Part shown: positions 38,750 to 52,552 of the stretch, in pieces
Numbering within the stretch: position 1 is the first letter of the stretch
Layout of the letters: each line of letters begins with the position of its first letter
Assembly: GCF_046630445.1 (NCBI RefSeq)
Contig: NC_092336.1
Location: 203,889,001 to 203,953,000 of the forward strand
Source of the DNA: Rutidosis leptorrhynchoides
Taxonomy: Eukaryota > Streptophyta > Magnoliopsida > Asterales > Asteraceae
Direction of reading: 5' to 3'
DNA length: 64,000 nt
Notes under the pieces: generated by a model
Database searches by the model: none
Told to the model about the DNA's origin: nothing
Seen by the model: the letters and a program-made list of their open reading frames with translations, nothing else
Made by a program: the position numbers and the translations under genes

Positions 38750-39713
38750 TGAAATGCCCCGTTCATACCGATTATAAACAATTCACAATAGTTGATTACA
38801 TCGTGAGGTACTTGACCTCTATATGATACATTTTACAAACATTGCATTCGTTTTTAAAAGATAAACTTTCATTACATCAAAAGTTGACGGCATGCATACC
38901 CTTTCATAATATATCCAAATTATAAATGACTTAATAGTAATCTTGTTGAACTCAATGACTCGAATGCAACGTCTTTTGAAATATGTCATGAATGACTCCA
39001 AGTAATATCTCTAAATGAGCAAATGCACAGCGAAAGATTTCTTTCAAACCTGAGAATAAACATGATTTCAAGTGTCAACCAAAAGGTTGGTGTGTTCATT
39101 AGTTTATCATAAAAATTCATTTCCATCATTTTAATAGACCACAAGATTTCATATAATTAATTGTACACGTAACCCATGTACAAAATAACACGCGTAACCC
39201 GCAAATTAAAAATTATTCATATGGTGAACGCTTGATAACCGACTTAACTTTAATGCATAGAATATCCCCAAACAGAACCTCTCGTCTGTATAATAATAAT
39301 AATCTCGAAGTACTAAAGCATCCGTACCCCGGATGGGACTTGTCGAGGTCCATAGATCTATCTTTAGGATTCGCGTCAATTAGGGGCCATACCCGTTTCC
39401 TAATTATTAGGTTACCAAGCTAAAAAGGGGTGATATTCAATATTCATAATCCAGCCATAGAATGTAGTTTTTGATCACTTGTGTCTATTTCGTAAAACAT
39501 TAATAAAATTAGCGCATGTATTCTCAGTCCCAAAAATATATATAAAAAGGGAGTAATGAAACTCACTATACTGTATTTTGCAGTAAAAATATATATGACA
39601 ACATAGAACAGCTGAACAATGCAGGGTTGGCCTTGGATTCATGAACCTATATCAATTATATATATTAAGACATATAATGAACATATAATGGTATTCAACC
39701 CAATTTATATATA
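38750..39713 (-). repeat. E3 5' LTR, outer part, cut by the Helitron
   Basis: Collinear with 6526-7374 and then with 31898-32005. Homology to the left LTR stops exactly at 39713/39714. Confidence 0.9.
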
Positions 39714-40378
39714 TCTATATATAATTAAAAACTGACTCCCATCTTCATAAATGAGGCAAATATAAATTGTAAATTCTGATTTTAAAGTAAAGAAAAAATA
39801 TTTTTTTGTAATTAAATAATTGAGTTATATTTAATAATGAAAAAAACCCAAAAAAATACCCCGGTTAAATTGATGAACGCTAACGTACATGCATATGGAG
39901 TGGGGTCCACTTACTTTATCCGTATATGATCCGTATATATGTTTTTGATTCTAACCACCTACCCTCCTTAATTCAATCGTCGATATCCCTTCCCTTTCCT
40001 CTTCTTGTGACTCAGCCCAACCCTAATTCCCATCCTCTCATCCCACACGTTACCCTCATTCTCTTCCCTTTTCCCTCTATTTGTCGATGTAGGTAACTGG
40101 CGGTTGCTAAAACTTTTCAATTTACCCAATTACTGGATCTTTAATTGTTCGCTGTATACAACAATTTAATTCGTATTCATGAAATTCAATTGATTTACTT
40201 CACCTTCACATTCCAGGTTGCAAGCAAAGTTTTCGGTTTTGTAACTTCCATTTCAATTCAATCACCCAATTGGAGGGATGGTTAGGATTCCGTATAGGGT
40301 GCATGCATTGATGATTATAAATTCAAGTGTCCTGTGTTATTGTTATGTGTATCAACCAAAATATCATATTTCCTTACA
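39714..40378 (+). other. Helitron 5' leader, no gene seen
   Basis: 665 bp with a C/T-rich stretch (about 39960-40080) upstream of the RPA-like ATG, probably promoter and 5' UTR. No ORF supported. Confidence 0.4.
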
Positions 40379-42682
40379 ATGGCTCAGAACAAGACACCAT
40401 CCACATCTGCTGTTGAAACCAAAACATATGTGTTTCTGAGTGAGCTTGAATTAGGGAAGCAATCCCAGGTGCAGGTTATGATATGAAGAAGTTGGGATAC
40501 ACATACAATTTATGGCAAGTATTTGGTGACCGAATTCATAGCTTTAGATGAAAAGGAATACAATTATAAACTCATTTTCTCATTAATTCAAATTTAGGAT
40601 AACTAGCCAAATATTGCTTGAATAGTTTTTATTAGGCTGATTTGTCAATTGTATTAATTGCCTTATTCTTTGTCATGTGTATGATCTTGGTCACACATAT
40701 ACCTCAGGGGAATGTGATATAATTAACTGCTAAAAGTAATGTGGCCCGCCACTTCATTCCACAGCTTAAGGATGGCTTTGTTTACTTGCTTAAAAACTTT
40801 GATGTCATATCGAATTGAGATGACTATCGTATTTTCAAAGACAATGCCCTGATGATTGAGCTTAATGGATCCACATTGTTGAGGAAACAGCCAAATGCTG
40901 ATGCAAGCACATTCACCCGACATCCCTTCAACTGTATTCAAATCGAAGACTTGCAACCTACTTTGGGAAAATTTGTTGTAGGTCTGATTTTCTGCAATTG
41001 TTTGTGTTATTTATTTGCATCCCCTAATTACTTTGACCTGAATAGCTAATGCATCATTATTTGCTTAGACGTTGTCGGGTATGCTGTGAATGCCACTAGA
41101 CCCCCTGTGGGAATCTGCCAGAGCAATCCTAGAGTTTGACCTGGGAAATGAACGGTAAATATCTTATCCAACTATCTCCGTTCATTTAAGTTTTATGTAT
41201 ACGTTTATTTTTAGACATGATTCGTGTGCTAACCTTCTTTGGGTCTCCAGGGGTAACACGATAAGGACGACACTATGGGGCGACTTAGGTGACTCTTTCC
41301 TTAAAAGACAACCTGCAGCCCCCGCCTATTACTACATCATCTTGACTTCTGTGTCGGTGAAAAAGGGGTTCAACGGTATGCGTACCAGTGACCAATTGGG
41401 CATGCTAGCTATCTGCTTTATATGTTACTAATTTTAAACAATGTGCTTGGCAGGTATCCTCTCACTCTCTAGCACGTCAACAACGCTTATTATCGACAAC
41501 GCTGAGGTCCCTACCCTTATCGACTTCAAGGAAAGAATGAGGTTTTCTACATAGTAACTATTTCTATATTTCATTCTATTCTAAGGTTTATTACATACAT
41601 TTTTCATATTTAAATATGGGTTGTCATGTGCACCTGTCCTTTTTTTGCAGTGGCATTGAATTGCCCATAGCTGTCGAGCCTTTTGCTCCTGGTTGGCAAC
41701 TCCCGCCGCCAAAGGATGGAACTCTTCGCGAGCTCCTGGATATGGCGCGTAAAGTGAAAAAAAAATTGTAAGTGTAGCCTTCCATTCGTTCCCATCTTAC
41801 ACTCCATTGCATCATATCCCACTAACTAGCGTCCAATTGTTTTCCTTCCCCACTTAGACGATCGATGTATTTAAGTGCACAGTGGAGATTCAAAACATCC
41901 GCATGAAAAACTATTGGTACTACAACACTTGCAGCGTCTGCAAAGCGAGGAAGGGATTTGATAGGAGGTTTGGCCAACATTGGTGCGAATCCTGTAATGA
42001 CAACGTCCCCGAACCAATCACCAGGTATTTGGGCCATAACCCTCTCATATAAATTCCTATGAAAATGTGGTTTTCCTTTATACAGTAAACTCTTTTGCCA
42101 CTAAATTTTCCATGCAATCCACTTTCAAAGGTTCCGCGTCATATGCGATGTCAGAGACGATATAGCCACAATGGTCATGGTCCTCTTTGATGAGACTGCT
42201 GAGGCTGTAACCCAAACCACTGCAAAGGCTCTGTTAGCTGAGGTCAATGCGGTACGAACCTCTATTTACAAATTTAGGCCGTATCTAACAATCCAACTTA
42301 CGTGTCTCACTTTGTTCAGGAAACCTGTAACACCGTCTTGCCTAATGCACTCACTAACTTGGTAGGCACCACAAGAGTGGTCCTGTTGAAAGCAACGTCC
42401 TACTATGATCAAGGCACATATGAGAGTTTCAACTGTATAAAAGTATATGCACCAGACTCTGATCCAACGAACCACCCCCTTCCACCTACTTCGAAACCAA
42501 CTATACCTACTAAGTCCTCTCCATCGACAGTCACCCTTGCTCCGGCGTCCTCGACCCCCAAAGGGCAAAAACAAACCATTGGGATCCCAACACCCGCGAA
42601 ACATTTAGAGCGTTCCTGTGGCAAAAGTAAACTAGGCACTTTATTATCTATTTCTGCCTCCCTATGTCCCAACAACACGCTC

Positions 42683-42746
<64 letters not shown>

Positions 42747-42843
42747 ATGTGTGTGTGTGTATATATGTATGCATGTATGTATGTATTAACTAATTTATGT
42801 ATGTTTTTATTTATGTATATATATATATATGTGTATATATATA

Positions 42844-42923
<80 letters not shown>

Positions 42924-43071
42924 TACATATTCCGTTTAACACCTGGGACAATTCTTACTTACACCATTTATGCTGCTGTTTAGGTTTGTGGTTACAAGCG
43001 ACTCAGATGATGAAAGTGCTATTGGAGAAGAGGACCAGAATGTGAATGAGAGTGTGTCGCCCAAAAATTAG
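40379..43071 (+). pseudogene. Helitron RPA-like single-strand DNA-binding protein gene
   Basis: A multi-exon copy of the RPA1-like gene that plant Helitrons carry; such proteins bind single-stranded DNA through OB folds. The start is at 40379 (MAQNKTPSTSAVETKTYVFL). Exon-like blocks follow near 40379-40550, 40708-40980, 41069-41130, 41250-41380, 41460-41540, 41651-41768, 41859-42023, 42130-42250, 42320-42625 and 42985-43071, mostly with GT/AG borders. The block at 41859 has CSVC and CESC, the four-Cys zinc site of the RPA1 C-terminal DNA-binding domain. In-frame stops in the first half (TGA at 40484-40486, then one each in the GNVI and VISN regions of exon 2) make this copy a pseudogene. The second half is well preserved. 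Confidence 0.8.
42684..42920. repeat. (AT)n / (GT)n microsatellites in an RPA-like intron
   Basis: AT runs at 42684-42736 and about 42852-42920, with TGTATG/TGTGTA variants between, after the Ser/Pro/Thr-rich exon. Confidence 0.9.
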
Positions 43072-43848
43072 GTTTTGCTTTGTTCATGAATAAACTACTC
43101 ACCCTGTTGAGTTGTTGCTTTTGTCGTGTTAGCTTTCCAAACATGGTTTGTTTGCATTCTGTTTTCCATGTGTATGTGCTGCACGTTTAATAAAATTGCA
43201 CCAGTTTTTGCGAATAAGTCTTGCGTTACCATGATGTTCATCTATATTAGAGCTATTACAAGTCCCCTCTTTTTCCTTGCAACATATATGTGTAAATGGA
43301 TGGATATTATTAAGCAATTGTACATATATATACATATCTAGAGTAGTTGTAAAATGGTGGTTTATGCTCAGGTTAGTTTTTTTAATTTTTTAAAGGGATC
43401 AGCAGTTTCTCCCAATTATTCTTGCCAAGTATCACTATGACTTATTGCATTTGTTACTTACACTTTAGCCATCTTCTACTTATCACTAGACCCTCTTTAA
43501 ATGGTTGTCCACTTTTCTGCAACCGCGAACACACGCGGGCATACATGTATATACGTACTTCCCTTGGCATGTTTACGTGTACACAGATACGCGGCTGTAT
43601 AATATACATGTACAGACTATCCACTCATACGCAGACACATATACGTATAAATATACTTTAAGCCCAATTTGTCGTTTCACACGTGTACACAGCCTCTGGC
43701 CATACAACTTTCTAGGGTTTTTTTTTTAAAAACTCTTTCAGCCATGTGGGTCAGGAATGGGTCATTTGTTAATAGAATAAAATATAATAGTTTTGTGTTT
43801 ATTTGTTGTTGATGTCATCCACTCCATACATACACATACACACACATC

Positions 43849-43995
<147 letters not shown>

Positions 43996-44017
43996 CTGAT
44001 GGTGTCATACAATGCAT

Positions 44018-44020
<3 letters not shown>

Positions 44021-44105
<85 letters not shown>
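44021..44105. repeat. (AC)n then (AT)n microsatellite
   Basis: About 12 AC units, then about 26 AT units, then ACACAC. Confidence 0.9.
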
Positions 44106-44106
<1 letters not shown>

Positions 44107-44165
44107 TCTTTTGACATTCTAAACAAATTCCTTGATGTTCATTTCATTTATTGTAGCACCCCTTC

Positions 44166-44273
44166 ATGTTCCCATCATGTTATAACCAAGAGTTCCTGCT
44201 CCTGCAACATTCACACCCTACCTATAACATCCTCCCACCTGATATTCCATCAACATCTGCAGGATCTCCAAAG
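44166..44273 (+). pseudogene. possible N-terminal exon of the Helitron Rep/helicase gene
   Basis: An open stretch ending [15 protein letters not shown] before a GT donor (AAAG/GTATGTTG at 44274). It precedes the intron that holds E4. Phase with the next block (48002) does not fit simply, so the join is uncertain. Confidence 0.3.
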
Positions 44274-44329
44274 GTATGTTGTTTGGCCCTTATAACTTCA
44301 TATAATTATTTACCTTTTCGCATGCTCTT

Positions 44330-46737
44330 TGTCACGACCCGGAAAATTTCGACTAATTTTAAACTAAACTCTCAATACGATTTTACTATTTTCAACGCAA
44401 TAAGAAAAGTCTGTTAGGTTAGATCTCAAAAATTTTGAACTGTTGACCTTCGACTGTTCCCGACGACTCACGATACGATTAATTGTAAATAGATATGCAT
44501 AAATCTAATATACATAATAATATGAAATATTATATATTGTAATTGTTATAATTAATATTGTAAAATAATAATAATATATAATAATTATTATTTAAAGAGT
44601 ATATATTTATAAGTAAAGTATATAGAATATATATTTTGTGATTTCGAAGTTATTTAGTGAACGAAAGTAACATTCAATTGTTATTTGATTAACAGTAAAC
44701 GAGTTAAAAAGAAACTTATGTAATTTTAAAATAAACGGTTAGCCGAAAATGAGTTTTACAAATTATAGGCTTATTAAAAGTGCATTTAGGAACTATTCGT
44801 TGAATTTTAAAACTTTTTATATTTTACTTGAGGTTGGGAGTGAATAATTAATGTAAATTTTATTTAATAGTTAATGATCAAATTTTATACCATAATGACT
44901 AAAATAAATAAAGATAGTCACTATAAAAATTTAGGATTTTTCTGAGAAATTTTATCGGTCATTGAATTAACAACGGACTACGAAATTTAGTCCGGGTTAC
45001 GGTGTCGGTAGTTAAATTACAAAAGAGGATACTGTGTATCCCGTGTTATTAAAGTGATATGCATGTGCAGAAAAATTAATTAATATCACACTCCTTCTTG
45101 TCTTTTATTTTTGTTTTGTTTGTTGATAGTTAACACCACATATTATATAAATATACATACTCGTTGTTTCAGTGAATGAAATATGACAACATACCCACAC
45201 ACACAATTGTTCAACATGTAGTATTTTGATCACCACCTTTGGCTCATCTCCACCATCCTTTTCACCACCACTTGACATCATCTCATTAAGACTTTCTCAA
45301 ACTATCTATTGTTATTAATAATGAAAAACCAAGAACATCACCTTTGGCTACTTCCTAGTCGAAAATCATTTGCTATTATACTTCTAAACTGTAACCATCG
45401 AAGTTATTCTCTTCTCTCTTTGCTAGTCATATACAACAATACCACCTCCAACCGCCAACCTTCCATCATGTATCACCACCCATCAACCTCCATAACCACC
45501 GGCGACAATTTCCATCGAGAACCCAACACCCTCTTCCATCCCGACACATTGATCACCACCATGGACGCCACTCTACATCACCACCACAACCATTAATTCT
45601 CGCATGTTCTGTTGCAATCAACCACAACCCGCAACCATCGACCACCTTCGGTTGTTATGTTTAACGAGAACCACCACCACCCTTTTTAAATCACCTTCAC
45701 CCAACAAATCACACCCATATAAACTGCTACTGTTGCTCGACTAAAACCCCATGATCCCAACCATTAAACTGCCACTATTTACATTACAGCTATCACATCA
45801 TTATTCTGGTTCAACTCATGCACCATCTGGTCCACTGTTAAGTCGGAAACCACCCATGACGAGCCACCTGCATGTTTGCTATCGCTGTTGTTCCTGTCCG
45901 TCTGTTCCTGCCCGAAAATAGCAGCCCAAAATTCAACAAATTACGGCTATCTTGCTACTTCTCCTACTGCTAATTGGCAGCCCAAACGTGCCTCAAAAAC
46001 ACATCTTCGACTACTGATTTCGATCACAAGACCCACCACCAAATACCACCATGTAATACTGTTTCTGTCGCGAGTAACACCACCTGTTACAGCTCGTTTC
46101 CTGCTGTTGTACTGCTGCTCTTGCAGCCGTTAACACCTAAACCACCGATGCATTTTTCCCTAAACTCAGCAAATTAAAGTGGATAATGAATATAAATGAT
46201 AAAGGTTGCCTTTCCAGCTATTATCTTTTTTGTATAATATTGTTATTGGAATATGAGGTGGGGTTCAGACGTAAAGTGATTTCCCAATCCAACGATTTAT
46301 TAGCAACAGATTCCTTATTTATTTACCAAACTGATCGGGCCAAGATACTAGTTCTACTGGGCCATAATATGTTATACTATATGGGATTTTTATTTGGGCC
46401 AAGAATTACAGTTATGATTAGGATTGGGCTGTGAACTAGTTGGGCCGTGTATTGTTTTGTTGTTGGGCCGAAAAGAAAAATATAAAAATGGAAATCGATA
46501 TAGGATATAGTGATGATTATGGTTAGATGAAGATATAAGTTAGGATGAAAATGAAAATGATGATTTTGATGGTTGAAAACGATATGATGATATGATCATG
46601 ATATGCTTCGATGGTTCTATGTTGTTCGCTATTGATGATTAATAGAGAACACCATGACGATCGACAAAATGCACATTCATTTTTCCTTTGCTCGACTACT
46701 TGAATGGTATAACAATTAATCTGTTATTAATAACATG

Positions 46738-46836
<99 letters not shown>

Positions 46837-47974
46837 ATTATTATTATCATTAAAAGTATCATTAAAAGTATCATATTTATTAAAAGTATCATATTAATAA
46901 AAACTATCATTCTTATTAAAATTAGTACTTTTATTAAAAATTATTATTAGTATTATCATTATTAGTAGTATTGTAAGTATTAACATTTTTATTAACAATA
47001 CTATTATTTTTAACATTATTATTATTAATATTATCATTATCAAGATTGTATAAATTATTATCATTATTTTTACTATCACTACAATTATTTGTTATTATTA
47101 TTAATATTATTATTACTATAAATATTATTTCACCAAATAAAGTATTAGTTATATAAAAACATATTTTAATGTAATCCTATATACATATATAAAGATATTA
47201 ATCCTAATACATTATATAATATAAATAAACTCAGTTGATTAAATGGGATATGTGTTAATACATATATACATGATATAGGTTCGTGAATCCGAGGTCAACC
47301 CTATACTTGTTCAAATGTCGTCTTATGTATTTTTACTACAAAATACAGTATGGTGAGTTTCATTTGCTCCCTTTTTAATTGCTTTTGCAATATATATTTT
47401 TGGGCTGAGAATACATGCGCTGCTTTTATAAATGTTTACGAAATAGACACAAGTACTTAAAATGCATTCTACGTTGAGTTGTACCACTGGCATACTTCCC
47501 TGTAGCTTGGTAACTACTATTTACATGGGTATTGTAAACGAGAATCCTGTTGATAGATCTATCGGGCCTGACAACCTCAACCGGACTGGACGAACAGTAT
47601 TCAACGGTTGCACAGTACTTCGTTTTGTAGGCTACACTTGGTACGGTGTAGTGAGATTTCATAATAAAGGGAATATGCGACGTTGATTAAATGTTAAGTA
47701 TGGTTACCAAGTGCTCAACCACTTAGAATATTTTTATTAAAATGTTTATGAATATGAAATCTTGTGGTCTATTAACATATTGAAATGATTGTTATGATAA
47801 ACCTATGAACTCACCAACCTTTTGGTTGACACTTTAAAGCATGTTTATTCTCAGGTATGAATTAAGTCTTCCGCTGTGCATTTGCTCAATTTAAGGACAT
47901 TACTTGGAGTCGATCATCGCAATGGGACCAAATGTTGATGATTTCATCCAGGTGGATTAGGACGGGTTACTACA
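44330..47974 (+). repeat. E4: solo LTR (3645 bp)
   Basis: It starts TGTCACGACCCGG and ends GGTTACTACA, with flanks CTCTT (44325-44329) and CTCTC (47975-47979), four of five matching. No PBS or interior follows, so it is a solo LTR left by LTR-LTR recombination. It contains the LTR landmark blocks (GAGAATACATGC near 47408, TTTATTCTCAGGT near 47844), a CCACC-rich stretch (45440-45700) and an ATT tract. ORFs inside are not supported. Confidence 0.85.
46738..46830. repeat. (ATT)n microsatellite in E4
   Basis: About 30 ATT units with one TTT interruption. Confidence 0.95.
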
Positions 47975-48001
47975 CTCTCTTTACAAATTTGTAATTAGCA
48001 G

Positions 48002-49303
48002 GTACTATGGAACACGCAGGCTTCGCAGACCTATTAAATGGTCCTATAACAATTTACACATCAACAGCAACTATAGCTAATGGGAAAGTCCAGACATATT
48101 ATGTTATGAAATTAAATGATACACCCTGCATCAGATCCGGTCCAATGTTAAGCACCCATCCATGTGTCACAAAGAACTCATCAAACTCATCAGGTTACTT
48201 TCCCTTTTGTCATTAGTTATACAAATCACTGTTACATTGAAATAGACAACTTAATCTTAATCTCATAAATATTCACTTACAAGCATGCACGTTATGATAA
48301 ACGAAACCTATGCTTTGCTCTAAGATTTTAAATTTACACCTTCGTCTTCCGGCTTTGGTAATGTTAGCACTCTAGAAATTTGTGGCCAATAATTGGCTAT
48401 CACTTGCAATATAAACTGTGCATATCAAGTTTCAAGGTAACATTGTTGACCAGATTTAAAAGCCTGCCTTATTAAAAATATGAACTATGTTTAACCATTT
48501 CCATTTTTATTTGTGAGCTCTAGCATCTACACGGAAGGCATGTCGCTGGAAAATAGCTGTGAAGATCGCATCAAATTCATCAGGTTACTTTACCTGTTCT
48601 ATTTATTTCCCCACATTTTTTCCTCACTAAAAACAGGCTTCGTCCCCGTAGTCATATTTATGTGCTTACGCTGCTAAACCCTGTACAGTCACACCCTAAT
48701 TATAACTGATTAGATACAATTGGAAACTTCTGTCATTGTCTTAGCCTCCCCATTCCACTAGGCCCCGTTTGAATTATCAAACACTTTATATTATACGCAA
48801 TGGTAATCAAGCCTCATAATACATGTTCCAGATTAACTTACTTTAACTGAAAAGCGGATAACATATACATAGCATTGCTTAAAATATATGTCCAGCACAC
48901 ATAAAAGTTTTACTATATATTTACCCTACCCATCTAAAATTATGTTTTATTACTTTACCAGGTTCAACCGTCTCTTATCATAATCTCGGCCCTTCAGAAC
49001 TAATGTCGCAACTGTAACGCAACGATGTGGTATGAAGAGAGGAACAACAAACCTAAAAACACTTACAATCCCCTATTCTCCATGTGTTGCCAAAATGGGA
49101 AGGTTCTGCTCCTAAAATTGAAGGATCCCCCTCCACTTCTGAAAATGCTACTCGACTACAATGAACCTGGAACTGCCAAATTTAGAGAACAGATACGGAT
49201 TTATAACAGTATGTTTTCTTTCACATCTTTTGGGGCAAGGATAGATCATTCTGTAAACCGGGGTCGAGGTCCATACACTTTTCGAATAAGTGGTCAGACA
49301 TAC
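48002..49303 (+). pseudogene. Helitron Rep/helicase gene, N-terminal exons before E5
   Basis: Exon-like blocks: 48002-48193 (contains MEHAGFADLLNGPITIYT, ends NSSNSS before GT), about 48522-48583 (ends in a near-repeat of the same border), and 48962-49303. The last block reads SYHNLGPSELM, then in another frame CRNCNATMWYEER, CCQNGKV, DPPPLLKMLLD and FSFTSFGARID, the Cys-rich N-terminal region and start of the helitron_like_N domain of Rep/helicase proteins. A 1-2 nt frameshift lies at about 49005. The frame ends at the E5 insertion; the Tyr codon 49301-49303 is followed by TGA of the LTR. Helitron Rep/Hel acts in rolling-circle transposition in the nucleus. Confidence 0.75.
49299..49303. repeat. 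target-site duplication of E5, left copy
   Basis: CATAC, identical to 62379-62383. Confidence 0.95.
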
Positions 49304-52300
49304 TGAAATGTCCCGTTCTTATTGATTAAAAACGTTCCATATTAATTGATTTCGTTGCGAGGTTTTGACCTCTATATGAGACGTATTTCAAAGACTTCAT
49401 TCATTTTAAAACAAACCATAACCTTTATTTCATCAATAAAGGTTTAAAAAGCTTTACGTAGATTATCAAATAATGATAATCTAAAATATCCTGTTTACAC
49501 ACGACCATTACATAATGGTTTACAATACAAATATGTTACAACAAAATAAGTTTCTTGAATGCAGTTTTTATACAATATCATACAAGCATGGACTCCAAAT
49601 CTCGTCCTTATTTAAGTATGCGACAGCGGAAGCTCTTAATAATCACCTGAGAATAAACATGCTTAAAACGTCAACAAAAATGTTGGTGAGTTATAGGTTT
49701 AACCTATATATATCAAATCATAATAATAGACCACTAGATTTCATATTTCAATACACACCCCATACATAGAGATAAAAATCATTCATATGGTGAACACCTG
49801 GTAACTGACATTAACAAGATGCATATATAAGAATATCCCCATCATTCCGGGACACCCTTCGGATATGATATAAATTTCGAAGTACTAAAGCATCCGGTAC
49901 TTTGGATGGGGTTTATTAGGCCCAATAGATCTATCTTTAGGATTCGCGTCAATTAGGGTGTCTGTTCCCTAATTCTTAGATTACCAGACTTAATAAAAAG
50001 GGGCATATTCGATTTCGATAATTCAACCATAGAATGTAGTTTCATGTACTTGTGTCTATTTTGTAAATCATTTATAAAACCTGCATGTATTCTCATCCCA
50101 AAAATATTAGATTTTAAAAGTGGGACTATAACTCACTTTCACAGATTTTTACTTCGTCGGGAAGTAAGACTTGGCCACTGGTTGATTCACGAACCTATAA
50201 CAATATATACATATATATCAAAGTATGTTCAAAATATATTTACAACACTTTTAATATATTTTGATGTTTTAAGTTTATTAAGTCAGCTGTCCTCGTTAGT
50301 AACCTACAACTAGTTGTCCACAGTTAGATGTACAGAAATAAATCGATAAATATTATCTTGAATCAATCCACGACGCAGTGTATACGTATCTCAGTATTGA
50401 TCACAACTCAAACTATATATATTTTGGAATCAACCTCAACCCTGTATAGCTAACTCCAACATTCACATATAGAGTGTCTATGGTTGTTCCGAAATATATA
50501 TAGATGTGTCGACATGATAGGTCGAAACATTGTATACGTGTCTATGGTATCTCAAGATTATATAATATACAATACAAGTTGATTAAGTTATGGTTGGAAT
50601 AGATTTGTTACAAATTTTCACGTAGCTAAAATGAGAAAAATTATCCAATCTTGTTTTACCCATAACTTCTTCATTTTAAATCCGTTTTGAGTGAATCAAA
50701 TTGCTATGGTTTCATATTGAACTCTATTTTATGAATCTAAACAGAAAAAGTATAGGTTTATAGTTGGAAAAATAAGTTACAAGTCGTTTTTGTAAAGGTA
50801 GTCATTTCAGTCGAAAGAACGACGTCTAGATGACCATTTTAGAAAACATACTTCCACTTTGAGTTTAACCATAATTTTTGGATATAGTTTCATGTTCATA
50901 ATAAAAATCATTTTATCAGAATAACAACTTTTAAATCAAAGTTTATCATAGTTTTTAATTAACTAACCCAAAACAGCCCGCGGTGTTACTACGACGGCGT
51001 AAATCCGATTTTACAGTGTTTTTCGTGTCTCCATGTTTTAAATCATTAAGTTAGCATATCATATAGATATATAACATATGTTTAGTTGATTTTAAAAGTC
51101 AAGTTAGAAGGATTAACTTTTGTTTGCGAACAAGTTTAGAATTAACTAAACTATGTTCTAGTGATTACAAGTTTAAACCTTCGAATAAGATAGCTTTATA
51201 TGTATGAATTGAATGATGTTATGAACATCATTACTATCTTAAGTTTCTTGGATAAACCTACTGGAAAAGTTAAAAATGGATCTAGCTTCAACAGATCCTT
51301 GGATGGCTCGAAGTTCTTGAAGCAGAATCATGACACGAAAACAAGTTCAAGTAGATCATCACTTGAAATAAGATTGTTATAGTTATAGAAATTGAACCAA
51401 AGTTTGAATATGATTATTACCTTGTATTAGAATGATAACCTACTGTAAGAAACAAAGATTTCTTGAGGTTGGATGATCACCTTACAAGATTGGAAGTGAG
51501 CTAGCAAACTTGAAAGTATTCTTGATTTTATGTAACAAGAACTTGTAGAATATATGAAGAACACTTAGAACTTGAGGATAGAACTTGAGAGAGATCAATT
51601 AGATGAAGAAGATTGAAGAATGAAAGTGTTTGTAGGTGTTTTTAGTCGTTGGTGTATGGATTAGATATAAAGGATATGTAATTTTGTTTTCATGTAAATA
51701 AGTCATGAATGATTACTCATATTTTTGTAATTTTATGAGATATTTCATGCTAGTTGCCAAATGATGGTTCCCACATGTGTTAGGTAACTCACATGGGCTG
51801 CTAAGAGCTGATCATTGGAGTGTATATACCAATAGTACATACATCTAAAAGCTGTGTATTGTACGAGTACGAATACGGGTGCATACGAGTAGAATTGTTG
51901 ATGAAACTGAACGAGGATGTAATTGTAAGCATTTTTGTTAAGTAGAAGTATTTTGATAAGTGTATTAAAGTCTTTAAAAAGTGTATAAATACATATTAAA
52001 ACACTACATGTATATACATTTTAACTGAGTCGTTAAGTCATCGTTAGTCGTTACATGTAAGTGTTGTTTTGAAACCTTTAGGTTAACGATCTTGTTAAAT
52101 GTTGTTAACCCAATGTTTATAATATCAAATGAGATTTTAAATTATTATATTATCATGATATTATCATGTATTAATATCTCTTAATATGATATATATACAT
52201 TAAATGTCTTTACAATGATAATCGTTACATATATGTCTCGTTTAAAAATCATTAAGTTAGTAGTCTTGTTTTTACATATGTAGTTCATTGTTAATATACT

Positions 52301-52552
52301 TAATGATATGTTTACTTATCATAGTATCATGTTAACTATATATATATCCATATATATGTCATCATATAGTTTTTACAAGTTTTAACGTTCGTGAATCACC
52401 GGTCAACTTGGGTGGTCAATTGTCTATATGAAACATATTTCAATTAATCAAGTCTTAACAAGTTTGATTGCTTAACATGTTGGAAACATTTAATCATGTA
52501 AATATCAATCTCAATTAATATATATAAACATGGAAAAGTTCGGGTCACTACA
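49304..52552 (-). repeat. E5 3' LTR (3249 bp)
   Basis: Starts TGAAATGTCCCG and ends GGGTCACTACA. It differs from the right LTR by scattered substitutions; the right copy has a deletion of about 22 bp near 60239 and two extra AT units near 62013. It contains no AT tract longer than about 10 units. Confidence 0.95.

Noticed and set aside
40379-43071. Host RPA1 gene
   Set aside because: It lies inside the Helitron borders next to a Rep/helicase gene, has several in-frame stops, and its segments match the Helitron RPA type.
45309-46177. Several ORFs in E4 (45309, 45876, 45974)
   Set aside because: They come from a CCACC-rich, codon-unlike LTR stretch; no motif, and similar C-rich stretches occur non-coding in the other LTRs.
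49515-49769. ORF in the E5 3' LTR, repeated at 59356-59610; also 50044-50313 and 59891-60154
   Set aside because: Identical LTR copies antisense to the element, spanning the conserved LTR blocks; no protein similarity seen.
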